From NCBI GenBank assembly GCA_965199185.1, contig CBDAQW010000012.1:1-64000 (forward strand): DNA of 64,000 nt, read 5' to 3'. Below, one piece after another: positions 36,297 through 45,282 of this stretch (the first letter of the stretch is position 1; every line of letters begins with the position of its first letter). Origin of the DNA: Endozoicomonas sp965199185. GTDB taxonomy: Bacteria; Pseudomonadota; Gammaproteobacteria; Pseudomonadales; Endozoicomonadaceae. The notes beneath the pieces are model-generated. The model was not told where the DNA came from. It saw only the letters and a list, made by a program, of their open reading frames with translations, and did not search any database. The translations under genes were made by a program, and so were the position numbers.

Positions 36297-36779
36297 ATGA
36301 ATTTCCTACCAAGAAAACCAGGTTTACATACGCTCGGCTTACCTTTACGACTACTGCCCGACAATCTCACCAACAAACCTCTGACCAAAATCATTAATCA
36401 GTTATTTCGTGAGCCTCTAAATGAAGGTGATTTTGATTTCCTTGAAAATCAATGTCTGAAAATACAGATCACCGATCTGGATATCAGCTTTCATGTCAGT
36501 TTTGATGGCGAGCAATTGATGCTCAGCGGCCCCCGACATCACGATGTAGAATTCCGCGGCACCGCTAAAGCCTTTATGCTCCTCGCGACCCGACAGGAAG
36601 ACCCTGATACACTATTTTTCCAGCGCAGCTTGATGATTGAAGGCGATACCGAACTGGGGCTGGGTGTTAAAAATCTGCTGGATAGCCTTGATCTGGAGGA
36701 ACTGTTACCCAGACGAATAGTGAAAGTAGTCACTTTTGGCAAGCAGTTACAGAGTAAAATCCCTGCTTTTTCTCACTGA
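36297..36779 (+). CDS. ubiT: SCP2-domain accessory factor UbiT
   Basis: From the ATG at 36297 (GGAG binding site) the product is 160 residues with an SCP2 lipid-binding fold: INQLFREPLNEGDFDFLENQCLKIQITDLDISFHVSFD and LFFQRSLMIEGDTELGLGVKNLLDS. UbiT organises polyprenylated intermediates for the oxygen-independent ubiquinone pathway with UbiU and UbiV. In E. coli ubiT is adjacent to and divergent from ubiUV; here a 3.1-kb gene has come between them. An ATG at 36270 in frame is an alternative start. Confidence 0.92.
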   Translation: MNFLPRKPGLHTLGLPLRLLPDNLTNKPLTKIINQLFREPLNEGDFDFLENQCLKIQITDLDISFHVSFDGEQLMLSGPRHHDVEFRGTAKAFMLLATRQEDPDTLFFQRSLMIEGDTELGLGVKNLLDSLDLEELLPRRIVKVVTFGKQLQSKIPAFSH

Positions 36780-36925
36780 AATAGGCTTATAAAAAAGCGG
36801 TATGAAAATAGCGTCTAAGTAATTTCCAGCTTAACTGAAATCAACATAATCCGGTGATTTATGCGAAGACGGGAATTTACAGTAAGTAATAGTAGATTCT
36901 CTCTTCCACAGAGATGGCAAGCCTT

Positions 36926-39900
36926 CTATACATACCTGTCCGGCGTATCTGCTAAGCGTTCAGTTGTTTCATGCATCTTCTGAAACTCACCAGATAACAA
37001 ACGGGCACAGGCTAATGTATAGCCTTTCAGCAAACTGCAAAGAGGAAAAGCTCTATTGTTTGCCCCCAAATTTTGCTTGCCATCAGCATTCAGGAAATCG
37101 TCTGGGTAATGACTGGTGTTGACTTGTAACAGACTGTAAAGTGTTGGCGAGAAAGCTTTAGTTTCATTTATATGATTTCCATAGCAATCGTTCGGATCAA
37201 AGTCTCCAGCATTTTTTTCCAGGCGATCAAATCCCTCTTCATTAGGCTGCAATGCTGTCCAGTACAGAATCTCCTCAGCCGTTCGGGTAAGCCACTTCTG
37301 ATAATGCAGGTCATTAATCCCAAGCCATGACTGTAAATTCAGTTGCCTACTGGCTGCCAGTGGCGTTGTTTCGAAAAAACCAAGCAAGAATTGTTGAGCT
37401 GAGTTTTCAAGAAACGCCGACACATCGGCTATCACAGCTGGATTTTTATAATGATAGGTGGGCGTATGTTGTAACATACGCGCCCGAATTAAAATCGGTG
37501 CCAGCAAATTTTCGATAATAGCATTGCTGTATGCAAGTCGTTGAGCAACAATCTTAGGGTGATTAATTTCATTACTGTCTTTAAAACCAAAATAGCTGCG
37601 AATTTCACCATAAACTTCTGTATCACCAAAATCTCGCAAGCCAGTGATTCCAAAATCAGGTCGCTCGGTTGCCTCTGTATTCCAGGCACGAAAACTTCCT
37701 GGTAGTGTGTTAACTCTTTCTGGTTTGAACTTGCCTAGCAAACAAGATAGAGCCAACCAACGCCGCTCTGAATGAGCATCATGAAAGGCCGGTAAGGTGG
37801 ACGTGGGAATAAGACCCAACCCGGTTAAGCGGCCAATATCCCACTGGGCTTTTAACAACCCCTGATCAGAGGCAGCTTTACTTTCCGATATACTTTTGCC
37901 AGTCAGCGGGGTATGAGCATAATGACTGTAAGCATTGCTCGCCTGATAAGCATACAGTCGTACATAATGTCTATTACCATTCTGAAAAACAGACAACTCA
38001 TCATCAAACTGAGCGCATTTTGCAGGCAATTCATCCAAGGCTAGCCAGAAAAAACCAACAGCCGTCGGGACTTCGCTTTTTAAAGTAAGACCCAGCTCTG
38101 AATCAGTACAGGCTTGATGCATTGCATATTCTCGAATAAGCGTTTCCAAAGGCTCATTCTTTCTCTGAAATTTGAAATAGGTCGTATGATCACCCTGACT
38201 GACTTTCAGGGTTCTGCCACCACATATCTGAACCTTATTGATAAATTGCAATAATTTATATGCATCAGAATTGGTGCGTAAATGAGGAAAATCTACACTT
38301 CTGAGCCTGGTTAAAAATGCCTCTATTTTTTTACCCTGAGTAAAATTAACCGGCTCTATTTCACGGCAGGTATAAACAGTATTTTTCAATGCCTGAAGAA
38401 ATGGATTCTCTATTAAATCCATGTCAGGTCTTTCTTTTGCATACAAGTTTTCAATCACTTTATCGGGCTGAAAAACCGATTTTAATTCGAATTTATCCAT
38501 CCGCTCAATCAAAGCCAGATAGTCTTCAACAGAGCAATCATCCCTACAAATTGAATAAGTAATACTTCCATACCCATCCATTGCCAGCTCATCAAGGATA
38601 GCATTACGAACCTCATGGGAAGTTAATTTTGGAAGATAATTTAATACAACTCGTTTACCTATGCAGCAGTCAATAAGCCAATAAACGAGCTGCTTTGTTT
38701 TATATTGATCTGGCACTTTCCATGATTGTAAATCCCATTTAGAGATGGCAATCGCGTATAACTTTTCAGCATTAATATCAGAGTTATCGTGATACTCTTT
38801 AAGCAATGTAATATACCATTCATTAATGGAGCACAAATATTCAAGCTGCTGCTGTGGTTGATCGAAATTCATGCCTGATAAATTAATATAACGTTGGTAC
38901 AACGCTACTTTTTCAAAAAGTAAATCCTTATACTGCTGCTTTATTGAGCCTGGCAGATACTCAAGCAACTGCTCATCCAACTGGATCAGCCTTTCACAGA
39001 GACTCCTCCCTTTAATGGCAGAAAAGTCGGTGCTCTTTATCTTTTCTACAAGGGCGTCAATTTCGCAATCATATCCTGAGGGTTTCAATTTTTTCAATAA
39101 ATCTTCTGTGATCAAGTGCTCCGAAATATAACACAACTTATTTAAACCTATTGAACCACACGCACCTAGCAACTCATTCAGAACATTTTCTTTTAATGAC
39201 TCCGGCACAAAACGCAGTAAAGAAAAATCAAGCTTACAAGCTCTTATACATATAGATTCCGTTTTCAAACAATCAGGCATCGCGAAAAAATTAGGTTCAA
39301 GCCAAGAATCTTTATCAAATAGCGCATCAACAACCTCATTACCAATCAACTCTTTTGGTATGATTCGACCACGAAAAAAACGCAACGGATATTTTCTTAT
39401 TTCTTCAGTACGGCTAATAACCTGCTGTCTAAGCAAGTCATAAAAATAAATATCTCTCTTTTCTTTAGGTACAAACCCGACAAACCTTCCATAGTTATTC
39501 ACTCTTTCAATGAGCCGAGATATCACCACTTTATCGAGTTGAGATTCAGGGATGTTAAAATAATCCTTTTCAATATTTTGACTTTGATCAATAAAATCTA
39601 ACACCGCTTTCTGGGACTCAAAAACAGGAATACCCTTATTTTTGGCCACCAAAGGGGTATCATTAAGACATCTACGATAATAATCACAATTGAGAATATC
39701 ATGTTCAGGGTATCCGTTAAACTGATCCAGAAGCCAGTCAAATTGTTTTATTGCTGTTTTCTCGAAACTGAGAGAACAGACAAAGGCCTTTCTCACCTCA
39801 GGATCCATAACTCTTCTTATTTTTGGCGGCGGCTGATCCTCGTCTGCATTATTTATCTGAGCAGATGCAAGCCCTTGTGCTTGACTCACTCTATTCGTTT

Positions 39901-40066
39901 TTCGATGCTTTATTAGAGTTCTGAATACATTATTAAGACCTGAAAAAAAACCACTATCGTTAGATCTTTTTCCCTCTGACGAAGCAGAGCCTGACGTTTT
40001 ACTGTTATATCCACCATCATTTGACTGAACTATGCCTGAATAATTCGTAGAGGAAGCACCGTTCAT
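36926..40066 (-). CDS. Large lineage-specific protein, candidate effector with kinase-like C-terminal half
   Basis: I do not recognise a named family for this 1046-residue protein. The first 38 residues are Ser/Gly/Asn-rich, followed by a basic amphipathic stretch (FFSGLNNVFRTLIKHRKTNR). Residues about 200-560 show loosely repeated units of the type 'MPDCLKTESICIRACKLD..LRFVPESLKENVL'. The second half contains motifs in protein-kinase order: GGRTLKVSQGDHTTYFKF (about 614-630, candidate nucleotide loop and lysine), a glutamate in IREYAMH (about 642), FHDAHSERRW (about 760) and LRDFGDTEVYGE (about 808). No signal peptide or membrane segment is seen. It has a strong AAAGGAG site and sits between ubiT and ubiUV. 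Confidence 0.6.
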   Translation of the reverse strand: MNGASSTNYSGIVQSNDGGYNSKTSGSASSEGKRSNDSGFFSGLNNVFRTLIKHRKTNRVSQAQGLASAQINNADEDQPPPKIRRVMDPEVRKAFVCSLSFEKTAIKQFDWLLDQFNGYPEHDILNCDYYRRCLNDTPLVAKNKGIPVFESQKAVLDFIDQSQNIEKDYFNIPESQLDKVVISRLIERVNNYGRFVGFVPKEKRDIYFYDLLRQQVISRTEEIRKYPLRFFRGRIIPKELIGNEVVDALFDKDSWLEPNFFAMPDCLKTESICIRACKLDFSLLRFVPESLKENVLNELLGACGSIGLNKLCYISEHLITEDLLKKLKPSGYDCEIDALVEKIKSTDFSAIKGRSLCERLIQLDEQLLEYLPGSIKQQYKDLLFEKVALYQRYINLSGMNFDQPQQQLEYLCSINEWYITLLKEYHDNSDINAEKLYAIAISKWDLQSWKVPDQYKTKQLVYWLIDCCIGKRVVLNYLPKLTSHEVRNAILDELAMDGYGSITYSICRDDCSVEDYLALIERMDKFELKSVFQPDKVIENLYAKERPDMDLIENPFLQALKNTVYTCREIEPVNFTQGKKIEAFLTRLRSVDFPHLRTNSDAYKLLQFINKVQICGGRTLKVSQGDHTTYFKFQRKNEPLETLIREYAMHQACTDSELGLTLKSEVPTAVGFFWLALDELPAKCAQFDDELSVFQNGNRHYVRLYAYQASNAYSHYAHTPLTGKSISESKAASDQGLLKAQWDIGRLTGLGLIPTSTLPAFHDAHSERRWLALSCLLGKFKPERVNTLPGSFRAWNTEATERPDFGITGLRDFGDTEVYGEIRSYFGFKDSNEINHPKIVAQRLAYSNAIIENLLAPILIRARMLQHTPTYHYKNPAVIADVSAFLENSAQQFLLGFFETTPLAASRQLNLQSWLGINDLHYQKWLTRTAEEILYWTALQPNEEGFDRLEKNAGDFDPNDCYGNHINETKAFSPTLYSLLQVNTSHYPDDFLNADGKQNLGANNRAFPLCSLLKGYTLACARLLSGEFQKMHETTERLADTPDRYV

Positions 40067-40212
40067 ATTTCAACTCCTTTAACCTATTAACTATTCCTTT
40101 GGTAAGACCTCACTGTGAAAAAATTATTCAGAAAATGTTACTCACACTATCCGGAGTGTTAGTTATAGGCAGTCTGATTCAGTAGACCATGAACCAGACT
40201 TTAATCAGTGTA

Positions 40213-41100
40213 TCAATTGACCAGCTTAATCCCTTCTTTACCAAACCAGTAGCCATTGCACTCCTTTGGGGAGATTGAACCGTCAGCAACCTGGTTGGAA
40301 CCAATATGAGTAGCCAGTTCATCGGCAACACCGATAACATCCTCTGAGTGAGCAGAAAGACGCATGGCTGTAACGCCCATCTCCTTCATCAGGCCCCACT
40401 GATCGAGAATATTCTGGCAGGACCCTGACAGGGTCTGAATACCATTGAGGGTAAAGAGCTGATCACCTTCCTGTGTTGCCAATGGTATGCCTGAGGGTGT
40501 TTTAAGGCAGGTAAATTCACACTGATCTTTTGCCAACCCCTTATTTCGGGCGGTAAAGCAGCGGGCAGAATAGGCCAGCGGCATATAACCATAACTGAAC
40601 ACCTCTGTTTCCAGTGCATCCATTCCCATGACCTTGGTTTGTGTCAGAATTTTCTGTAAATGATCACAGGAAAGCTCACAGGGTAAGGTCCATCGTTTTA
40701 AGCCAAGGTTATAAAGCACTTTCAGTGATTCAGCACTATACAAGTTAACAGACGGCCCCGTGATAAACGGCACCTGTTGTTCTGACAAGAACTGAACGCC
40801 CGACATATCATTAGCTTCCACCATAAACTCGCCGTTTTCACAGATTTTACGAACCTGCGATAGTTCTGATTCTGCTTCAATCAATCCAAGGGTTGACAGC
40901 ACAACCTCTTTACCCTGATTTTGTAATTTGCGTGCAATGTCCAGCCAGTCTTCAAGCTTCATTTCACGTCGCTTGCCGCATACTGCTTCACCGAGGTACA
41001 CCCGGTCGATCACCGAACTACCTACTTTCTCATAAAAAGAGATAACCTCTTTTTTAGGCCAGAAAAACAGTAACGGCCCCAGTGTAATTTCCATGGTCAT
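40213..41100 (-). CDS. ubiV: UbiV, oxygen-independent ubiquinone hydroxylation subunit
   Basis: The 295-residue peptidase-U32-family protein has C41 (GEAVCGKR) and C181, C194, C198 (SARCFTARNKGLAKDQCEFTC), the same spacing as the 4Fe-4S ligands of E. coli UbiV. With UbiU it hydroxylates ubiquinone precursors using prephenate as oxygen donor instead of O2. It follows ubiU by 12 bases. Confidence 0.95.
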   Translation of the reverse strand: MTMEITLGPLLFFWPKKEVISFYEKVGSSVIDRVYLGEAVCGKRREMKLEDWLDIARKLQNQGKEVVLSTLGLIEAESELSQVRKICENGEFMVEANDMSGVQFLSEQQVPFITGPSVNLYSAESLKVLYNLGLKRWTLPCELSCDHLQKILTQTKVMGMDALETEVFSYGYMPLAYSARCFTARNKGLAKDQCEFTCLKTPSGIPLATQEGDQLFTLNGIQTLSGSCQNILDQWGLMKEMGVTAMRLSAHSEDVIGVADELATHIGSNQVADGSISPKECNGYWFGKEGIKLVN

Positions 41101-41112
41101 TCTAATCTCTCC

Positions 41113-42108
41113 TTACTGCCAGACCCGATCATAGGCACCCAGTGTTGTCTGACTGCCTTCAGACAACCGGGACAGCCCTTTCATCCAGTTTTCTCTGGCC
41201 TGATAAGCGCCGGGATTAGCGTTATAACTATCCAGAGCTTCACGCCAGATTCGCACAACTTCACCCACATAAGCAGGGCTACGCTGACGGCCTTCAATTT
41301 TTACCGCAGACAGTCCGGCACGATGAAGATCAGGAATCAAATCCAGTGTATTAAGGCTGGTAGGCGCTTCAATGGCATGACTAATTTCTCCACCAACCTC
41401 AAAACGCCCCTTGCAAAGGGTTGGGTATCCAGCCTGCTCCTGAGGTGCAAACCGGTCAATCAATAACCCGCCAAGCCGTGTTTCCATACCCTTTTCGGTT
41501 TCCTGCCAGCGAACGGCTGAAGCCGGTGAACAGGCACCAACGGTATTGGGTGACTCACCGGTTACATAAGACGACAGTATGCAACGACCTTCTGCCATTA
41601 TGCAGAGACTGCCAAAGGCAAACACTTCTAACTCGACCGGACTTTTTGCGGCGAGTTTCTCAACCTGTTTGAGTGACAATACGCGGGGCAGAACCGCTCG
41701 CCGTATCCCAAACTGATTATGATAAAATGACAGACTGCCTTGATTGGTGGCCGATGCCTGTACTGAAAGATGCAGATTAAGATTTTGATGATGTTTGCTG
41801 GCATAATCCAGCACACCAATATCAGCCGCAATCAATGCATCTGCGCCAAGGTCAGATGTGATATCCACCGCTGTTTGCCACCGCTTCCAATGGTCAGCCT
41901 GAGCATACGTATTGACAGCAACAAACAGGCGTACGCCTTTATCACGAGCATAATCCAGGGCTTTCAATGCCCGTTTGTCAGAGAAATTCAGACCCGCAAA
42001 ATGGCGAGCATTGGTTTCATCTCTAAAGCCGATGTAAACAGCATCGGCACCGTTATCAACGGCTGCTTTCAGAGACGGATAGTTTCCGGCAGGGCATACC
42101 AGTTCCAT
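41113..42108 (-). CDS. ubiU: UbiU, oxygen-independent ubiquinone hydroxylation subunit
   Basis: The 331-residue U32-family protein begins MELVCPAGNYPSLKAAVDNGADAVY. C169, C176, C193 and C232 fall at the same residue numbers as the 4Fe-4S ligands of E. coli UbiU. It forms a heterodimer with UbiV for anaerobic ring hydroxylation. A perfect TTGAT-N4-ATCAA FNR-type box lies 72-85 bases upstream of its start. Confidence 0.96.
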   Translation of the reverse strand: MELVCPAGNYPSLKAAVDNGADAVYIGFRDETNARHFAGLNFSDKRALKALDYARDKGVRLFVAVNTYAQADHWKRWQTAVDITSDLGADALIAADIGVLDYASKHHQNLNLHLSVQASATNQGSLSFYHNQFGIRRAVLPRVLSLKQVEKLAAKSPVELEVFAFGSLCIMAEGRCILSSYVTGESPNTVGACSPASAVRWQETEKGMETRLGGLLIDRFAPQEQAGYPTLCKGRFEVGGEISHAIEAPTSLNTLDLIPDLHRAGLSAVKIEGRQRSPAYVGEVVRIWREALDSYNANPGAYQARENWMKGLSRLSEGSQTTLGAYDRVWQ

Positions 42109-42179
42109 AGCAATATCCGGTCAGTTATTTCAGGAAGGATAAAAACTGATCAGAGTAACACGCTCTCGGATGCAGGTTG

Positions 42180-42193
42180 TTGATTCGTATCAA
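42180..42193 (-). promoter_or_regulatory. FNR/ANR-type box upstream of ubiUV
   Basis: TTGATTCGTATCAA is a perfect match to the TTGAT-N4-ATCAA consensus bound by FNR/ANR. It lies between thpR and ubiU, upstream of genes whose products act without oxygen. It is nested in a larger dyad, ATGCAGGTTG..CAACCTGCAT (42170-42199), which could also be a hairpin ending thpR. Confidence 0.7.
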
Positions 42194-42223
42194 CCTGCAT
42201 TCACTCACGCCAAACATTTAAAC

Positions 42224-42823
42224 CTATGCAGAAATGGCCAACGGTTGCAGTGGAAAAGTATGCAGTGTTTTATAAGAGGTGCCTTCAGAGCTTTGCTCAC
42301 TCTGAATAAGCACTACTTCTGCGGCATTCATGCGATAACTGGGCAAATTGAAAAAGTGACTGTGGGTCACATGCTGATGATCTCTGAAACGACCGACAGT
42401 AACATGAGGTCTGAAATGACGTAACTCACGATCAAAGCCGCAGGCTAGTGCGATCTGTTCACAACGTTCTGCCAGACGGCGCAACTCCTGACCAGAGTGA
42501 ACGCCTAGCGCCAGCACTCTGGGGCGACGAGCGTCCGGAAAAAATTCAAAACGCCCGGTCATACAATCAAAAGCACAAAAATCTTCCAATGCATGGGTCA
42601 GGCCATCAATCAGAGCATCCAATTGAGCTGGCTGACTGTCTCCAAGAAATCTCAGTGTAATATGCTGATGCTGAGGAGCAGACCATTTTAGTTGATTGAC
42701 AAACAGATCTCCGGCACGATGGCGCGCTTTTTTATTAAGAGTCGCGGCAATATCGAGAGGCAGACGTACGGCCAGGAATGTTCTGACCGGCTTGGTATTA
42801 CGGCTTGGGCACATAGTTTTCAT
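42224..42823 (-). CDS. thpR: RNA 2',3'-cyclic phosphodiesterase ThpR
   Basis: The 199-residue 2H phosphoesterase has the two HxTx motifs, HITL in APQHQHITLRFLGD (about residue 54) and HVTV in LRHFRPHVTVGRFRD (about 138). It opens 2',3'-cyclic phosphate ends of RNA. It is on the same strand as ubiUV and the men operon but separated from ubiU by a candidate FNR box. Confidence 0.92.
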   Translation of the reverse strand: MKTMCPSRNTKPVRTFLAVRLPLDIAATLNKKARHRAGDLFVNQLKWSAPQHQHITLRFLGDSQPAQLDALIDGLTHALEDFCAFDCMTGRFEFFPDARRPRVLALGVHSGQELRRLAERCEQIALACGFDRELRHFRPHVTVGRFRDHQHVTHSHFFNLPSYRMNAAEVVLIQSEQSSEGTSYKTLHTFPLQPLAISA

Positions 42824-42889
42824 CGTTAATCTTTATCGTGCGGTGCTAAGATACAACCGGGAACTCATCGTATTCTGCAGGCATATTGC

Positions 42890-44299
42890 TCATTCATCTC
42901 TTTTCAACGACCTGGATGTAACAAGCTGCTGAAAGAAATGACGATTCACTTTTATACCGGTACTGACCAAATGATCTGGAAATGGCCTTATTTTATCCGG
43001 AACTTTAAATCTTGCTATCTTGCCCTGAAGACATTTTTTTGTAAACGGTTCATCGAACCCAGCACTATCGAGTTGTACGTATGCAATAGGTCTTTTACCA
43101 TATTCATCATGATCTTCTGCGACAACCACCGCCTGAATCACTTCCGGCAAGCTGAGCAGAGCTTGCTCAATTTCTTCTGGATAAATATTTTCACCGCCAG
43201 AAATAAACTGATTATCCATTCGGCCTATAACCTGTAACTGCCCTTGATACCAACGCCCAGTGTCGCCTGTGTGATACCAGCCTTCATCATCGGTAATAGA
43301 CAATACTTGCCCTTGATCATAATACCCTGACGAGAGCGTCTCACCACGCACCAGAATTTCTCCTGACTCGCTGATTCGCAACGCCCTGCCCACCAATATC
43401 TCACCGGAGGTCACTCCTGACTCTGTAAACACCGGCTTGCCGGTACACACCTGAGAAGCCATTTCCGTCATACCATAGGTTGTCTGTAAGCTGACACCTT
43501 GTTGTAACACCTGATCCACCAGCGATGGTGAAGCGATACCGCCCCCCAAAAGAATATGCTTAACGCCTGCTCCGTAAAAATCCATCCCCTGTTTTACGAG
43601 GCGGTAGAGCTGCGTATTCACCAGAGAGAGGTGCGTGACTTTTTCCGTTTTGAGCACGTCTTCTAACGGTCTTCTATTACTATCAATAACAATGGTTGCA
43701 CCTGCTATAAAGCAGCGGATAGCGATGGCAAAACCACCGACATGAAACATTGGCAAAGATAACAACCAGCTGTCGTGTTTATATAATGGTGTCAGAGTGT
43801 GAGAACCGACAGCACTGGCGTAGTGATTTTGATAACAGTGAGCGACCGCTTTAGGCAAACCAGAAGTACCTGAAGTAGCGATAAGATCCATCATCGCCTG
43901 GGAGTTGATCTCTATATCCGCAGTTTTAACAGCCTTTATTTCATCCAGACCGGTTGTAAATTTCCCGGCATGAACGACCCGAACAGCATTAATCCTTTTA
44001 CCGTAGGCTTCTCTTTGCTGGTCGGGGAAAGCTGGATTAACCGGGCAAAAAACCACACCGTCACGCAGGCAAACCATGGCAAGCAAGATAGCGCCCAATG
44101 GTGAATCCGCTATCACAACCAGATGCTGACCAGTCTCAACACCCAGCGCTCTTAATGTTCGCTGAGTTTTGGTCAACCATCCATCAAGCTGTCGATAGCT
44201 AATCGCTCTCCCGTCCAGATTAAGTGCCAAATGCTCAGGTATTCTATGAGCCTGATATCTGACCGGGCATTGATTCGGCGGAGGAAACTGTGTGTTCAT
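42890..44299 (-). CDS. menE: o-Succinylbenzoate-CoA ligase MenE
   Basis: The 469-residue adenylate-forming ligase has DLIATSGTSGLPKAVAH (about residues 137-153), TTYGMTEMASQVC and GWYHTGDTGRW, then GRMDNQFISGGENIYPEEIE in the C-terminal lid. It activates o-succinylbenzoate for ring closure to naphthoyl-CoA. It is last in menF-D-H-C-E and overlaps menC by 4 bases. Confidence 0.93.
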   Translation of the reverse strand: MNTQFPPPNQCPVRYQAHRIPEHLALNLDGRAISYRQLDGWLTKTQRTLRALGVETGQHLVVIADSPLGAILLAMVCLRDGVVFCPVNPAFPDQQREAYGKRINAVRVVHAGKFTTGLDEIKAVKTADIEINSQAMMDLIATSGTSGLPKAVAHCYQNHYASAVGSHTLTPLYKHDSWLLSLPMFHVGGFAIAIRCFIAGATIVIDSNRRPLEDVLKTEKVTHLSLVNTQLYRLVKQGMDFYGAGVKHILLGGGIASPSLVDQVLQQGVSLQTTYGMTEMASQVCTGKPVFTESGVTSGEILVGRALRISESGEILVRGETLSSGYYDQGQVLSITDDEGWYHTGDTGRWYQGQLQVIGRMDNQFISGGENIYPEEIEQALLSLPEVIQAVVVAEDHDEYGKRPIAYVQLDSAGFDEPFTKKCLQGKIARFKVPDKIRPFPDHLVSTGIKVNRHFFQQLVTSRSLKRDE

Positions 44300-45282
44300 A
44301 AATAAAAACTTTTTACCGATACCAGATATTCGGGCTTAAACGACCATGGTTGCCCAGGCTGAGGAATCATATCAACCAGACTACCAGACATAACAGAAAG
44401 AGTGTCCAAGCCCGGTAGCTCATCCGGCACCCAATGGGCACTCAGTTGTTGCAACATTAGAATTCCCAACTGAGATTCAAACGTAGAACTGAATACGGCA
44501 CGAACCTGATTAAATTTAGCTGCCTGTATAAGGGATTCACATCTTTTTACCCCACCCACAAGAGAAGGTTTTATCACCAGAGCAGCTAACCCATCCATGG
44601 AGTTATAGACGTACTCAGGGTGTTGCAGAGTTTCATCCAGGGCGAAAAAGACACCCGTTGTATTGTGTATGACCGTAAAGTCGTCAGGATTGGCCGTTGG
44701 TTCTTCAATGTAGGCGATGCGCTGTGGATTAATCTGGCTACAGACGTTCAATGCCTGTTGCAGATTCCAACGCTGATTAGCATCCAGACGAAGTTTCACA
44801 GACTCTGGCAAACAGGTAAGGACTTCGTTGATACGGGCAATATCTGCCTCTTCCGACGCATTACCAATTTTCAGTTTGAATTCTGCAGGCCAGTCAGAAC
44901 GCCACTGCTGTAGCCTGAGGAGAATATCTGCGGTATCTCCGTACAATAACGGAACCGAATTGTTAACTGGTTTCCAATTATATTGATCGAGCATCCATAA
45001 AGCGGAAGACAGGGCAAATTCTACCGATGGATAGAGCGTTTCTGAGATTTTTTCAGATCGTAAGAGGTGACAACAAAGTCGGTCTAGTTGTTGCTCAACA
45101 TCGCTCAGGCTTTCCTGGCTAAAGTCAGGCAGCGGCGCCGCTTCACCATAAACCGTACGCCCACCTGATGTCAGCTCAAGAATACAGCCCTGACGATGAT
45201 GAAGTATTGTGCCTTTTAAGGGCAAAGAACGGCTTAAGGGTAACCGGTAATGGTAGATTCTGGCCTGATCGATGGCAGTCAC
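44296..45282 (-). CDS. menC: o-Succinylbenzoate synthase MenC
   Basis: The 328-residue enolase-superfamily enzyme shows the catalytic lysine region FKLKIG (about residue 136), metal ligands in RLDANQRW and YIEEPT, FFALDETLQ, and the second lysine in LVIKPSLVGG. It dehydrates SHCHC to o-succinylbenzoate. Four-base overlaps with menH and menE show coupling. Confidence 0.93.
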   Translation of the reverse strand: MTAIDQARIYHYRLPLSRSLPLKGTILHHRQGCILELTSGGRTVYGEAAPLPDFSQESLSDVEQQLDRLCCHLLRSEKISETLYPSVEFALSSALWMLDQYNWKPVNNSVPLLYGDTADILLRLQQWRSDWPAEFKLKIGNASEEADIARINEVLTCLPESVKLRLDANQRWNLQQALNVCSQINPQRIAYIEEPTANPDDFTVIHNTTGVFFALDETLQHPEYVYNSMDGLAALVIKPSLVGGVKRCESLIQAAKFNQVRAVFSSTFESQLGILMLQQLSAHWVPDELPGLDTLSVMSGSLVDMIPQPGQPWSFKPEYLVSVKSFYL

